Positions 24,301-36,300 of a stretch of DNA of 64,000 nt are shown here, piece after piece. Position 1 is the stretch's first letter; each line of letters begins with the position of its first letter. The stretch covers positions 16,278,001-16,342,000 of the forward strand of contig OU452198.1 of NCBI GenBank assembly GCA_911728435.2, read 5' to 3'. Made by a program: the position numbers and the translations under genes. The stretch comes from Apoderus coryli. Its lineage: Eukaryota; Arthropoda; Insecta; Coleoptera; Attelabidae. The notes below the pieces were generated by a model that worked only from the letters and a program-made list of their open reading frames with translations, made no database searches and was not told the origin of the DNA.

Positions 24301-27300
24301 CAAAATATTTTGCTTTCATTTGGTGTTCCTTCTAGCAAACTATTTTGCATGGTGAAAAAATAAATATAGTAAATGACAACAAAATGTATGTGGCGACAAC
24401 TAGTGTGAGATGGCAATGTGCTTGGTGAAAAAAGTTTACAAACGTTGGACGGACAAAAAGTAAACACCTCCAATAAATCCTATTTCCAACACTAGATGCG
24501 CCCGAAATCCCTGACGAAAGACTTTATTTACGAATGCTTGTTACATAATGTAATAATATGCTCAAAGTGAAAGCGTCATAGTGTGAAACACATTTCAAAC
24601 TTACTTAAAGTCTTGTTAGATTGTGTAACAAACATTTCGTAAATAAAGCCTCCCACTAGGGAATTCAGGCGTATTTAGTGTTGGCAATAGGATTTAATGG
24701 AGTTCTTACTTCTTGACCGGCCATCGCTTGTAAATTTTGTTTTACCGGGCATATTGCCTGCTCACACTAGATGTCGTCCCTTACATCTTGTTGTCATTTG
24801 ATATCTCGTGCTAAAAGCTACAGTTGGAACCATACAGTACAGACGTTTAATAGAGTGCGACCAAACTTTTGAAAATTTCTGAGAACATGTCATTCATCCT
24901 CAAATAAAGTCAAGGTGGCACGCCTTGCCAGTTTTGAGATATGGGGTCAGCAGTTAAAATATTATCCCGGAATAAAAAAATCATATAGTACGGCTCTGAC
25001 GGGGTGTAAGTCATTCTGACATATATGAGTTCAAAGGACATTTTGAGGACTATCTATGCTATAAATTTCAAAGTGGCACGCCTTGCCAGTTTTGAGCTAT
25101 GAGTTCAGCAGTTAAAACCTGTCGCGGAACAAAAAAATCAGATAGTCCGGCTCTGACGGGGTGTAAGTCATTCTGACATATATGAGTTCAAAGGACATTT
25201 TGAGGACTATCTATGCTATAAATTTCAAAGTGGCACACCTTGCCAGTTTTGAGCTATGAGTTCAGCAGTTAAAACCTGTCGCGGAATAAAAAAATCAGAT
25301 AGTCCGGCTCTGACGGGGTGTAAGTCATTCTGACATTTATGAGTTCAAAGGGTATGTTGAGGACTCTCTATGCTTTAAATTCCAAGGTGGCATGCCTTGC
25401 TAGTTTTGAGATATGGGGTCAGCAGTTAAAATATTATCCCGGAATAAAAAAATCATATAGTACGGCTCTGACGGGGTGTAAGTCATTCTCACATATATGA
25501 GTTCAAAGGACATTTTGAGGACTATCTATGCTATAAATTTCAAAGTGGCACACCTTGCCAGTTTTGAGCTATGAGTTCAGCAGTTAAAACCTGTCGCGGA
25601 ATAAAAAAATCAGATAGTCCGGCTCTGACGGGGTGTAAGTCATTCTGACATATATGAGTTCAAAGGACATTTTGAGGACTATCTATGCTATAAATTTCAA
25701 AGTGGCACGCCTTGCCAGTTTTGAGCTATGAGTTCAGCAGTTAAAACCTGTCGCGGAATAAAAAAATCAGATAGTCCGGCTCTGACGGGGTGTAAGTCAT
25801 TCTGACATTTATGAGTTCAAAGGGTATGTTGAGGACTCTCTATGCTTTAAATTCCAAGGTGGCATGCCTTGCTAGTTTTGAGATATGGGGTCAGTAGTTA
25901 AAATATTATCCCGGAATAAAAAAATCATATAGTACGGCTCTGACGGGGTGTAAGTCATTCTCATATATATGAGTTCAAAGGACATTTTGAGGACTATCTA
26001 TGCTATAAATTTCAAAGTGGCACACCTTGCCAGTTTTGAGCTATGAGTTCAGCAGTTAAAACCTGTCGCGGAATAAAAAAATCAGATAGTCCGGCTCTGA
26101 CAGGGTGTAAGTCATTCTGACATTTATGAGTTCAAAGGGTATGTTGAGGACTCTCTATGCTTTAAATTCCAAGGTGGCATGCCTTGCTAGTTTTGAGATA
26201 TGGGGTCAGCAGTTAAAATATTATCCCGGAATAAAAAAATCATATAGTACGGCTCTGACGGGGTGTAAGTCATTCTCACATATATGAGTTCAAAGGACAT
26301 TTTGAGGACTATCTATGCTATAAATTTCAAAGTGGCACACCTTGCCAGTTTTGAGCTATGAGTTCAGCAGTTAAAACCTGTCGCGGAATAAAAAAATCAG
26401 ATAGTCCGGCTCTGACGGGGTGTAAGTCATTCTGACATTTATGAGTTCAAAGGGTATGTTGAGGACTCTCTATGCTTTAAATTCCAAGGTGGCATGCCTT
26501 GCTAGTTTTGAGATATGGGGTCAGCAGTTAAAATATTATCCCGGAATAAAAAAATCATATAGTACGGCTCTGACGGGGTGTAAGTCATTCTCACATATAT
26601 GAGTTCAAAGGACATTTTGAGGACTATCTATGCTATAAATTTCAAAGTGGCACACCTTGCCAGTTTTGAGCTATGAGTTCAGCAGTTAAAACCTGTCGCG
26701 GAATAAAAAAATCAGATAGTCCGGCTCTGACGGGGTGTAAGTCATTCTCACATATATAAGTTCAAAGGACATTTTGAGGACTATCTATGCTATAAATTTC
26801 AAAGTGGCACACCTTGCCAGTTTTGAGCTATGAGTTCAGCAGTTAAAACCTGTCGCGGAATAAAAAAATCATATAGTACGGCTCTGACGGGGTGTAAGTC
26901 ATTCTCACATATATGAGTTCAAAGGACATTTTGAGGACTATCTATGCTATAAATTTCAAAGTGGCACACCTTGCCAGTTTTGAGCTATGAGTTCAGCAGT
27001 TAAAACCTGTCGCGGAATAAAAAGTCAGATAGTCCGGCTCTGACGGGGTGTAAGTCATTCTGACGTATATGGGTTCAAAGGACATTTTGAGGACTATCTA
27101 TGCTATAAATTTCAAAGTGGCACACCTTGCCAGTTTTGAGCTATGAGTTCAGCAGTTAAAACCTGTCGCGGAATAAAAAGTCAGATAGTCCGGCTCTGAC
27201 GGGGTGTAAGTCATTCTGACGTATATGGGTTCAAAGGACATTTTGAGGACTATCTATGCTATAAATTTCAAAGTGGCACACCTTGCCAGTTTTGAGCTAT

Positions 27301-30300
27301 GAGTTCAGCAGTTAAAACCTGTCGCGGAATAAAAAGTCAGATAGTCCGGCTCTGACGGGGTGTAAGTCATTCTGACGTATATGGGTTCAAAGGACATTTT
27401 GAGGACTATCTATGCTATAAATTTCAAAGTGGCACACCTTGCCAGTTTTGAGCTATGAGTTCAGCAGTTAAAACCTGTCGCGGAATAAAAAAATCAGATA
27501 GTCCGGCTCTGACGGGGTGTAAGTCATTCTGACATTTATGAGTTCAAAGGGTATGTTGAGGACTCTCTATGCTATAAATTCCAAGGTGGCACGCCTTGCC
27601 AGTTTTGAGATATAGGGTCAGCAGTTAAAATATTATCCCGGAATAAAAAAATCATATAGTACGGCTCTGACGGGGTGTAAGTCATTCTGACATATATGAG
27701 TTCAAAGGACATTTTGAGGACTATCTATGCTATAAATTTCAAAGTGGCACGCCTTGCCAGTTTTGAGCTATGAGTTCAGCAGTTAAAACCTGTCGCGGAA
27801 CAAAAAAATCAGATAGTCCGGCTCTGACGGGGTGTAAGTCATTCTGACATATATGAGTTCAAAGGGTATGTTGAGGACTCTCTATGCTATAAATTCCAAG
27901 GTGGCACGCCTTGCCAGTTTTGAGATATGGGGTCAGCAGTTAAAATATTATCCCGGAATAAAAAAATCATATAGTACGGCTCTGACGGGGTGTAAGTCAT
28001 TCTAACATATATGAGTTCAAAGGACATGTAGAGGACTATCTATGCTATAAATTTCAAAGTGGCACGCCTTGCGAGTTTTGAGCTATAAGGTCAGCAGCTA
28101 TAATGTTGTTGGGGACTTAAAAATTAATAATACGGCTCTGATAATTATATCACTGAAATATATATGTTATTTATATATGAATTTCTTGATATTAGTAGTA
28201 TATAACCACTCTGAACACAACATTTGAATTAATTGATATTCTAACCTCAAATATGTCTGTCGAAATATTTATTTATTGACAAATAATTATTACCATATAA
28301 GTAAATTAACTTATATTAATGATACTACATGTAGTTTGCATTTGCATTGCATCAATTTGATGTAAATCATCAATCACCCCGGTATACTCCATTCGGCAAT
28401 GTTCGGAATTAACTGCTAGAATTTTAACTGCTGTTTTCACACTGGTTCTATTTTAACGTACATTTGATTTTGTTTCCCAATTTCGAAACTAAAGTAAATG
28501 ACGTCAACAACTTTTTTTTTTCATCCAGAAACATACCTATATTTTTATATATGTAGTTCAAAAGAGCTACTTTTTCTAAGCAACTCTTGTAAAGAAAAAA
28601 ATTGGCTATCTTCATTCGTTAAAAAGTTAAAAGCAAATTTGTAGGAAAAACTATTATCAAAAATTCGCAAATTTCACAACTTTTTAACAAGTAGGCTTTG
28701 GAAACAAACTGCAATTATATCTCTCAATAATAAAACTAATGGTTGACAAATAGTTTTATCGTCATTTAATGTGTGCATTTTATGTTAAATGTTTACGCAT
28801 AACGAAAAAGTTGACATGTTATTTCTCAATCCGATTAAAAATGAAGGACATTTTGGCATTAACTTTGGTGTGGTTTTATTAACGGACATTTAATTGCTCC
28901 ACACTTTTACGAAGGTGTTTTATGCAGTGAAGAATATTTGCAATTTCTTCAAGAACAACTTTCTGTACTTCTCGAAAATGTGCCATTGCAGTTACGAGCA
29001 AATATGTTTTTCTAGCATGACGGGGGCGGCGCTCCAAGCAAGAATTGCATAACACATAACTTAGAACATTTAAAGGAAACAAATAGAAATGCATGCAATG
29101 AACTCTCAAGAGAAATGTTATGTAAGGCCTCAGGAAGAGAAGTAAGGAGGAGATGAGATAAGCGTTTACAACTAGGAGGTGGTCACATTGAAAATTTGTT
29201 GTAGTGATTGATTTCCTATAATTAATTTGTAGTAACCTATAGTATTACTGTGTTTAATTCTGTGGTAAGAATAGTTACTATTAAATAATATCATCTGTTT
29301 TTGTAGTGTTTAGTAAGTAATTATTATTGACAACCGATGGATAATACGTATCTTCTCTCTTGACTGAATATGAAATGTTTGACTTATATCAGAAGTTATC
29401 ACACGAATACTATTTGTCAACCATTAGTTTAAGTATTGACAGATATAATTGCAGTTTGTTTCCAAAGCCTACTTGTGTAAAAGTTGTGACGGTTTCGAAT
29501 TTTTCATATTAGTTTTTTCTACAAATTTGCTTATAATTTTTTAACGAATGAAGATAGCACATTTTTTTCTTTACAAAAGTTGTTTAGAAAAATTAGCTCT
29601 TTTGAACTATGTAAAAATATAGGTATGTTTCTGGAAAAAAAAGTTGATGACGTCATTTACTTCAGTTTCCAAACTTGGAAACAAAATGAAATATGGGTTA
29701 AAATGGAGCTTACTTAATCCTATTTAAGAACCTCTTTTCCGAATTTTTCTATCTTTTTTCATTTCCTCATAACAGAGCTGGGACATCGAGTTTTGCTCAC
29801 CCTGTACGTATGTCTAGTGCACTAAAAAGTTTAAAAACTGTAACTTTTTGTTTTTTTTTTTATTTTTGACCAATGGGTTGTATTTTGCTTGTAATAACAT
29901 AAAAAATTAAGATATTGCTTGTTTTTTATAACAATGAATATTTTTTTCGGTGTTTGACATTTCGAAAGTTGCTAAACATACTCCGAAAAGCTCAGATGCA
30001 TACACATATGCTGACTGTCTTTTATGTCTTTGTATTACCGGTTGAGGAGACTAGTGAAATTGTGCGGAGAACGGACCCTAACGATGAACCGACCACTTCA
30101 GCTGCACGACAGATTACACCTTAATATAAAATAAAAGAGTTAGAAGCTCACATAAACGTGATTGAAGATTGCGAGACTACTGAGTCAGTTAACCGACATA
30201 GTTTTTCATTTTTAACCGAAACCTACTTACATAGTTGTAATAAACTGAAATAATAATATTTCTAATATCTGAAAAAAAAATCTTTTTTTTTTATTAAAAT

Positions 30301-33300
30301 TAAAATGATACCTCAATTTTCGACACCCTTTACATACATAATGGACAAATTTAAATAATATTCGTTGGTATAGTTTTAAGGCGATAATTTTGGACTGCTA
30401 AACGAGAGGTGTAATATTTATTTGAATATTTTTCAATACAGTCATAGTTATCTAAATGTATTTAGAACTAAACATTTTCAGAGTATGCAACCGTATACAA
30501 ACTTACCCCAAAAGTTATTGCTAAATAAATGAATTTATTTAATTAATTAAAAAATGAATTTTGACAGTTGTTTCAACTTCATTTTAAATACTATTTTTGG
30601 ATGAGAAGATTGGATTCGAATTATTCTATAATTTATAAAAAATTAATTCATGATTTTTAATAGTACCTCGTATATTTTGTGGCATGTTTGAATTGTGTAA
30701 AAAGCAGGAGTGTTTTAATTTATTTCGATTTTTCTGTAAATCCAAGATTTTAGAGAAAAATTAACAGAAAATATCATTGATTTATTATTATCTTTCCAAA
30801 ATAAATTATTGAACATTTTCATTTCGATTATTAACAAATTCCAACCTGCTAAAAATTACATTTTTCCTAGAATTTTGCATAGAAAAATTGAAGTAAATTA
30901 ATACACCCTAAATATTGATTGATTTACTTACGATTCTACAATTTTCACCTTCTCCTTTGTTACTGTTACTATATCAGTTTCAGGATAAATTAGTTTACTA
31001 AAAGATAATGCTGCTGGTGCAGACATAATGCTGGCAGTAATAAGATCTTGGGTACGAGCACCAAAAGCTGTATATGCGGCTAATGTTGATCCTATAAAAT
31101 TATTTAAAATTTTAATATATCGAATTAACTTATAATACTAACTATAGGTACGCAATAAAAAAATCATGTTTTATTGTCTAGAAATTAATGCTTCTGTGGT
31201 TGTTAACACTGTTAATACTGATTTTCCTGAAATTGATAACTTTTCTATCGCCGTTAAAATTTGTGTCGCACTGTACTTACCTGAAACGGTTGAGAATCCT
31301 CCTGCCATCACAGAATGGATTTCTGAATCCGTTAAATGTTTTAAATATGGCCTAATTAGGATTGGAGATTCACTCTGTAATAAAATTTACTGAGTTAAAT
31401 GGATATGGAAAAACAGGACATCTAGATAGGTAGGTATTTAAAGACAGGGACGTACCGTCCATTAAACAAACTGCATGGGGATCTGTAACTTATAACAAAC
31501 TTCAAGGACCTCAAGACAAGAGGTACAATAGATCTTAATTAAAGAAAACACATTTTTTATGCTTTTATATAAAAAAATCCTTCGTTCGTTTTGTCAATTA
31601 ATATTGATACTTATTGACAGAATGAGTTTTACAAAACATGTTAAATTTGTTTAATTTGTAATATTTCTTAAAATTTCTATAGGTATAAAAGAATGCTTGC
31701 TTACCATTCCTAAAAATATAGATGCAACACAATTAACACTTTCGCAGATAGATGTACCCAACACCCACTTTAAAAATTGTCCCAAGGCAATTATAAATTT
31801 TTGCATTAGTCCATAGTAATATAAGACGTTGACCATAAAACTCATAAAAAATATTGTGGAGAGTGCCTAAAAATCAAAAATCATTAATCAGACGCATCTA
31901 GGTATGTAAATATAAAAATTCTATTACCCTAAAGGCAAAAATTTGATATTCGTTAACCAATATCTCTCCATATGTGAACACCGCACCTTGAATACCGAAG
32001 TCCAGAAAAGTGTTGACCTTGTCTGAAAAGCATTCCAAAATATTTCGGCCAATTTCCCATCTAATCGTCAACAATCCAAACAGAAACTGAACAACAACTC
32101 CCCAAAATAATGTATTCCATGGAACCTTGAAATTGAATAAAATCAAATGTTGTAGTTAAATTTCTGCGAAATGTGTTTCAGGCCCTTAAGTTCCTTCAGT
32201 AGTTTTAAAATATATTAATCTTTCGATAATTTAATATGTCTGTGTCATGGTACAAATGTTTAAATTATCGCACATGTTAACATGCTGAAAGATTAGATTT
32301 CGAAATGTGTTTGGTTGATTGTGATTTGAACAATTAAATTTTCTGGAGCAGACCTGTTTTATTAAACATTTAATAATAAAATATTTTCAAACAAGTACCT
32401 AAATACAGAGTATCCTCGGTTGTGACAGATTATTAGTTAATCACTGCTCACATGGGCTTTTATGTATGAGCAGCTACCAAAGTATCGTTGCACTTATAAC
32501 CAATTGTTGCATTTCATTGCAAATTGATTTTAACAACAATAATTGCATGCCACATAAAAAATGTTACATGTCCAACAGGATTAAGTTTTAACACTATTTA
32601 ACAATCGCGCATCTCATTTTCATTTTGGACAAAATCTGTGATTTTTTTAATATAAATCCAGGTATATTATATTTTGAGCTCTCCATATCATATATGTAAT
32701 ATATACCGGGTGTCCCACCGGGAAGGGATTCGATCGATTATGGAGAAACTACACTGTCGAACAATCTGAAAATCTGGTGTAGTACTTAGGTCGATTAGGC
32801 CAATTCGGCTAACATGTTTTCAAGAATCTAGACCTTCCGGTTATACCGGAAATGGGTGTCAACTTCCTTATTTCAAATACGACTCTATATAAATTATATT
32901 TTTTTTTGGATTCTCCTTGTAATTCTGAACATATTTCATGCAGAATATGTTATACCTATCGCCAGCCGTTTTCGAAATATTTGAAATTTTATGTCAAAAA
33001 TGACGTTTTCAGAATAAAGAATAATAACAATTTTTTATTATATGGAAGCCTTAAGGAGATATAGATCTACTTTAGGCGCCTACCTATATTTTTTTAGTAA
33101 ATATTAATACAGGGTATTTGAAAAAAAGGGTAAAAAATCAAATTGAAAAAAGTGTCAAAATTCAAAAATTTTAAATAGCAACCCCCATTATTACTACTAC
33201 AATTTGTCATAATTGTTGATTATTTTTGTCAAGTGTATTTATTTGCTATCTAAAGCCAGCATGGCCAACTAAAATCAATTAAATTTCAAATTCATATCAC

Positions 33301-36300
33301 TATATTGTATTAGAAAAATGCAAAATTGCCAATATTTTGAAAACTATATCTCCTAGGATATTCTAACAAATGAAATTATTAAAGCTTCCATATAATAAAA
33401 AATTGTTATTATTCTTTATTCTGAAAACGTCATTTTTGACATAAAGTTTCAAATATTTCGAAAAAAGCTGTCGATAGGTACAACATAGTATGCATGATAT
33501 ATGTTTAGAATTACAAGGAGAATCCAAAAAAAATATAACTTATATAGGGTCCTATTTGAAATAAGGAAGTTGACACCCATTTCCGGTATAACCTGAAGTG
33601 CTAGATTCTTGAAAACATTTTAGCCGAATTGGTCCCGTCGACCTAAGTACTACACCCGATTTTCAGAGTGTTCCACCATGTAGTTTCTTCATAATCGATC
33701 GAATCCCTTCCCGGTGGGACATCCGGTATGGAGACTATTAGTTTCATGAAAAAAATATTTTTTTTAATTTCACCGGAAATACTTGTTTTTGGTCATTTTA
33801 TACATAAATAAGTAGTTTTAAAAAAATGTCTGTCTGTCTGTCTCCACGAAAATGCAAAAACCACTTAACAGATTTTAACCAAATTTGGTACAAAAATACT
33901 ATTAGACATGGCAAGGAGCTGATTAGATTTTGGGAAACATTGAGCGTCGGCAAGGGGTTTAAAAGAGGGTTCAAAAATTAAAAAAAATCATAGTTCCTAA
34001 ACTTATCCGAAATATTGAATAATTTTTTGTGCATTTAATTAAATATATATCCTAAAATATTTACCTAAACAATTAGACTGACATTCGAAAAATGTTAGAA
34101 AAAATCGTATTTCTTAAACACTTAAATATTAACTAGTTATTTATAGCTTTGATAGAATATAACCTATAAAATGTGTTATAAATAACTTGTTTTCATAGGT
34201 GTTCGTAAATAGTGTAAAAGGGGTCTAAATAAAAAAATATATACTTCCTAAACTTCTTCGAAATACGGAATAATTTTTCACAGTTGTGATAGAATATAAC
34301 CTAAAAAATGTTACATAAATGAACTGGTTCACACAGGCGTTCGAAAATAGTGTAAATTTTTTTTAGATAAATGACAAATAGGTCATAAAATTATTGCTTT
34401 TATACTTAAATATGGAGAGCAGCAGTTTATTTTTATTAGTACTTTTTTTAAACAAAAAAGCTCTTAAAGCTGGTCCCTGTAAAGTCACAAATAACGATGA
34501 TATTTCAGTTTCTAAATATTCACGGTAAAAATAGAAGACTATTCTGTCCAACTATGAAGAATGGCAATAGGTGTTTTATATAAAAAAAAATACGCGTGCA
34601 GCACAGTACACGTGATAGAAGTGAATAATACTTTCACGAGAGAGGAAGGGAATACGAATGACGGTACAAAAGGGACAACCGAAGGATAGGCAACGTTAAG
34701 CCGCTATATACATAATAGTGTATGGTATAGGATATAGTCTCTCTCTCTCTCTCTCTCTCTCTCATATTTGTTATATGATTCATCTCTTTTGCGGGACGAA
34801 AATTTTAGAAATCGTGACGCGACCTTGAAAAATCACTTGCGGCCAAAGAAGTATATTCCCTTCAAAAATAAACAATGCGTTTTTTGATACCGTTGAATGT
34901 CTTGAGTTATTTTGTACCCAAATTCAACACAAAACAGCAGTAACTTAAGTTACTTTGTGCAAATATATAACAACAACAACAATAATCACGCTGCTAGGAA
35001 AGACATTTTTAAAAAAATGTACAACGAAACATTTGTACCCCTTGGGACAAAAAAAAGTTCTGCCGGTTGCAGTTGTTTGGCATGAAGCTCTTCGTGACAG
35101 GGGAAAAAGGAGCTAAATAGTTCGCACTTCATAATCGTGACGCTGAACATTATATAAGATAGCTGCTGAGACAATATTAGGGAACTACTTCCAGCCAGGA
35201 CATTCAACCGAAAAGCTGAAATACAAAACACCACAGGGCAACGGCGCGTCCAGCGACGCCGTTCGGGAGGAGCAATAAATAATTTTATACTATTTTGACA
35301 AAAAACCAAATAGTAAAAACAGTATGCGGTTTTATGCTGAATGATCTTGTATGTTAATATTATGTGTAATAATATATCCATTTATGATCCGATTATGTAA
35401 GTATAATTTTTAATTTATTTATATTATTCTGGTTTCCTTTTAAATCCCCGGGGAACTTTTACAATATAGACGAAACGTCGCACCATCGTTTAAGCATTTT
35501 AGTGTTTTAATTCATGAGAAATCAAAAACTTTTAACACCAATAACATTTGATATTATGGAAATCAGTTAAAATGAAAAAATCTCTATCAAAAATTTGATA
35601 ACTCTGTATTTATAAATATCAAGGCATTTATCAAGTATTTAGAATCTGAGGCTTTGTTGAAAATAATTTCTCATACGATAAGTAAGATAATTACAATCTT
35701 CTTTTTATCTCTGCGTTTATTAGGAAAAGTAACTATTACCATATAAACATTATCATAATAATTAAATAGAACCTTTAAACCATAATATTATTAACTGTTT
35801 TACTTTTCCCAACAGGGAAATTATTGTGAACGCGCAAAAAAAAAATTGAGGTATAGACAAATATAATCATTTTGAGGTTCCCTGGAACGATTAAGACCAT
35901 TTCCACACGGAAGTCTGTCTGTCTGTCCACGATAGCGACTAAACGCTTCAAAATTTTGGCACATATTAGTTTCTGGACCATAATATATAATATATCAACG
36001 TTCGCAAATAAGAACATCGTAACTCGAATTGTAGCAAAAATGAGTTAAGTTCAGTTTCTTGTATAAAAATATGTCTTCTGTCATTAAAAACCACATTTTA
36101 CAAATTATTTTTGAAAAATATTAACTTTTTGGAAAAAGTATTAGTATCGTATATAATCAGAAAATAGAAATTGCGCAAATAATATCGTAACAACAGCTAC
36201 AATCTCACTAAACGAGATACAAAACAAATAATTTCATCGTATCTAAACTTATAACAGGCCAGCATCCAATTATAATATGTAAAAGCATGCGATAATATGA

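Larger units (their letters stand above)
16591..28446. mobile_element. 11.9-kb foldback (FB/Mutator-like) element with satellite arms and 9-bp TSD
   Basis: Terminal inverted repeats begin ACCAGTGTGAAAACAGCAGT on the left and end with the complement at 28446. By eye, the outer 500 or more bases of the arms differ at only about one position. The element is flanked by TCTATTTTA at 16582-16590 and 28447-28455, a 9-bp target-site duplication. Each arm consists of about 300 bp of unique terminus followed by a tandem array of about 157-bp monomers. The core (21921-24904) carries a protease/zinc-finger exon and a small foldback repeat. Long subrepeat-built TIRs and a 9-bp TSD are hallmarks of Drosophila FB elements and of the Mutator superfamily. 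No transposase was recognised, so superfamily membership is inferred. Confidence 0.85.
16491..29804. mobile_element. Mariner/Tc1-like element with about 300-bp TIRs, split by the foldback insertion
   Basis: Ends are CAGGGTGAGCAAAACTCGAT (16491) and its inverse at 29804, each flanked by a TA target duplication (16489-90, 29805-06). Inner TIR sequence continues from 28456 to about 28770, mirrored at about 29400-29700. The left TIR is interrupted by the 16591-28446 element. Between the arms, 28970-29210 on the + strand preserves transposase C-terminal sequence. Without the insertion it would be about 1.45 kb. A second copy lies at 50119-53910. Confidence 0.85.
32677..34421. mobile_element. AGCTCTCCATAT element, copy 1, carrying subrepeats and a nested MITE
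   Basis: AGCTCTCCATAT at 32677-32688 is matched in inverse near 34410-34421. The body contains a (GTCT)n run at 33828-33843 and a conserved segment ACCAAATTTGGTA. Two to three degenerate copies of a non-coding unit follow, containing GTTCGTAAATAGTGTAAAA and GAATATAACCTA. A 1.0-kb MITE is inserted at 32706-33726. Copy 2 is at 55848-58238. The right boundary is approximate because similarity continues a little outward. Confidence 0.65.

Noticed and set aside
16591..28446. Polinton/Maverick interpretation of the large TIR element
   Set aside because: The duplication is 9 bp rather than 6 bp. No DNA polymerase B, integrase, ATPase or capsid sequence was seen. The protease motif fits C48 better.
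16591..28446. Assembly artefact producing the inverted arrays
   Set aside because: The two arms differ in monomer number and order, the core is unique, and a clean 9-bp duplication plus paralogous empty site support a real insertion. Array length may still be misassembled.
31166..31393. Plus-strand ORF of 75 aa
   Set aside because: Lies opposite CNT exon 7 and its introns; no similarity of its own.
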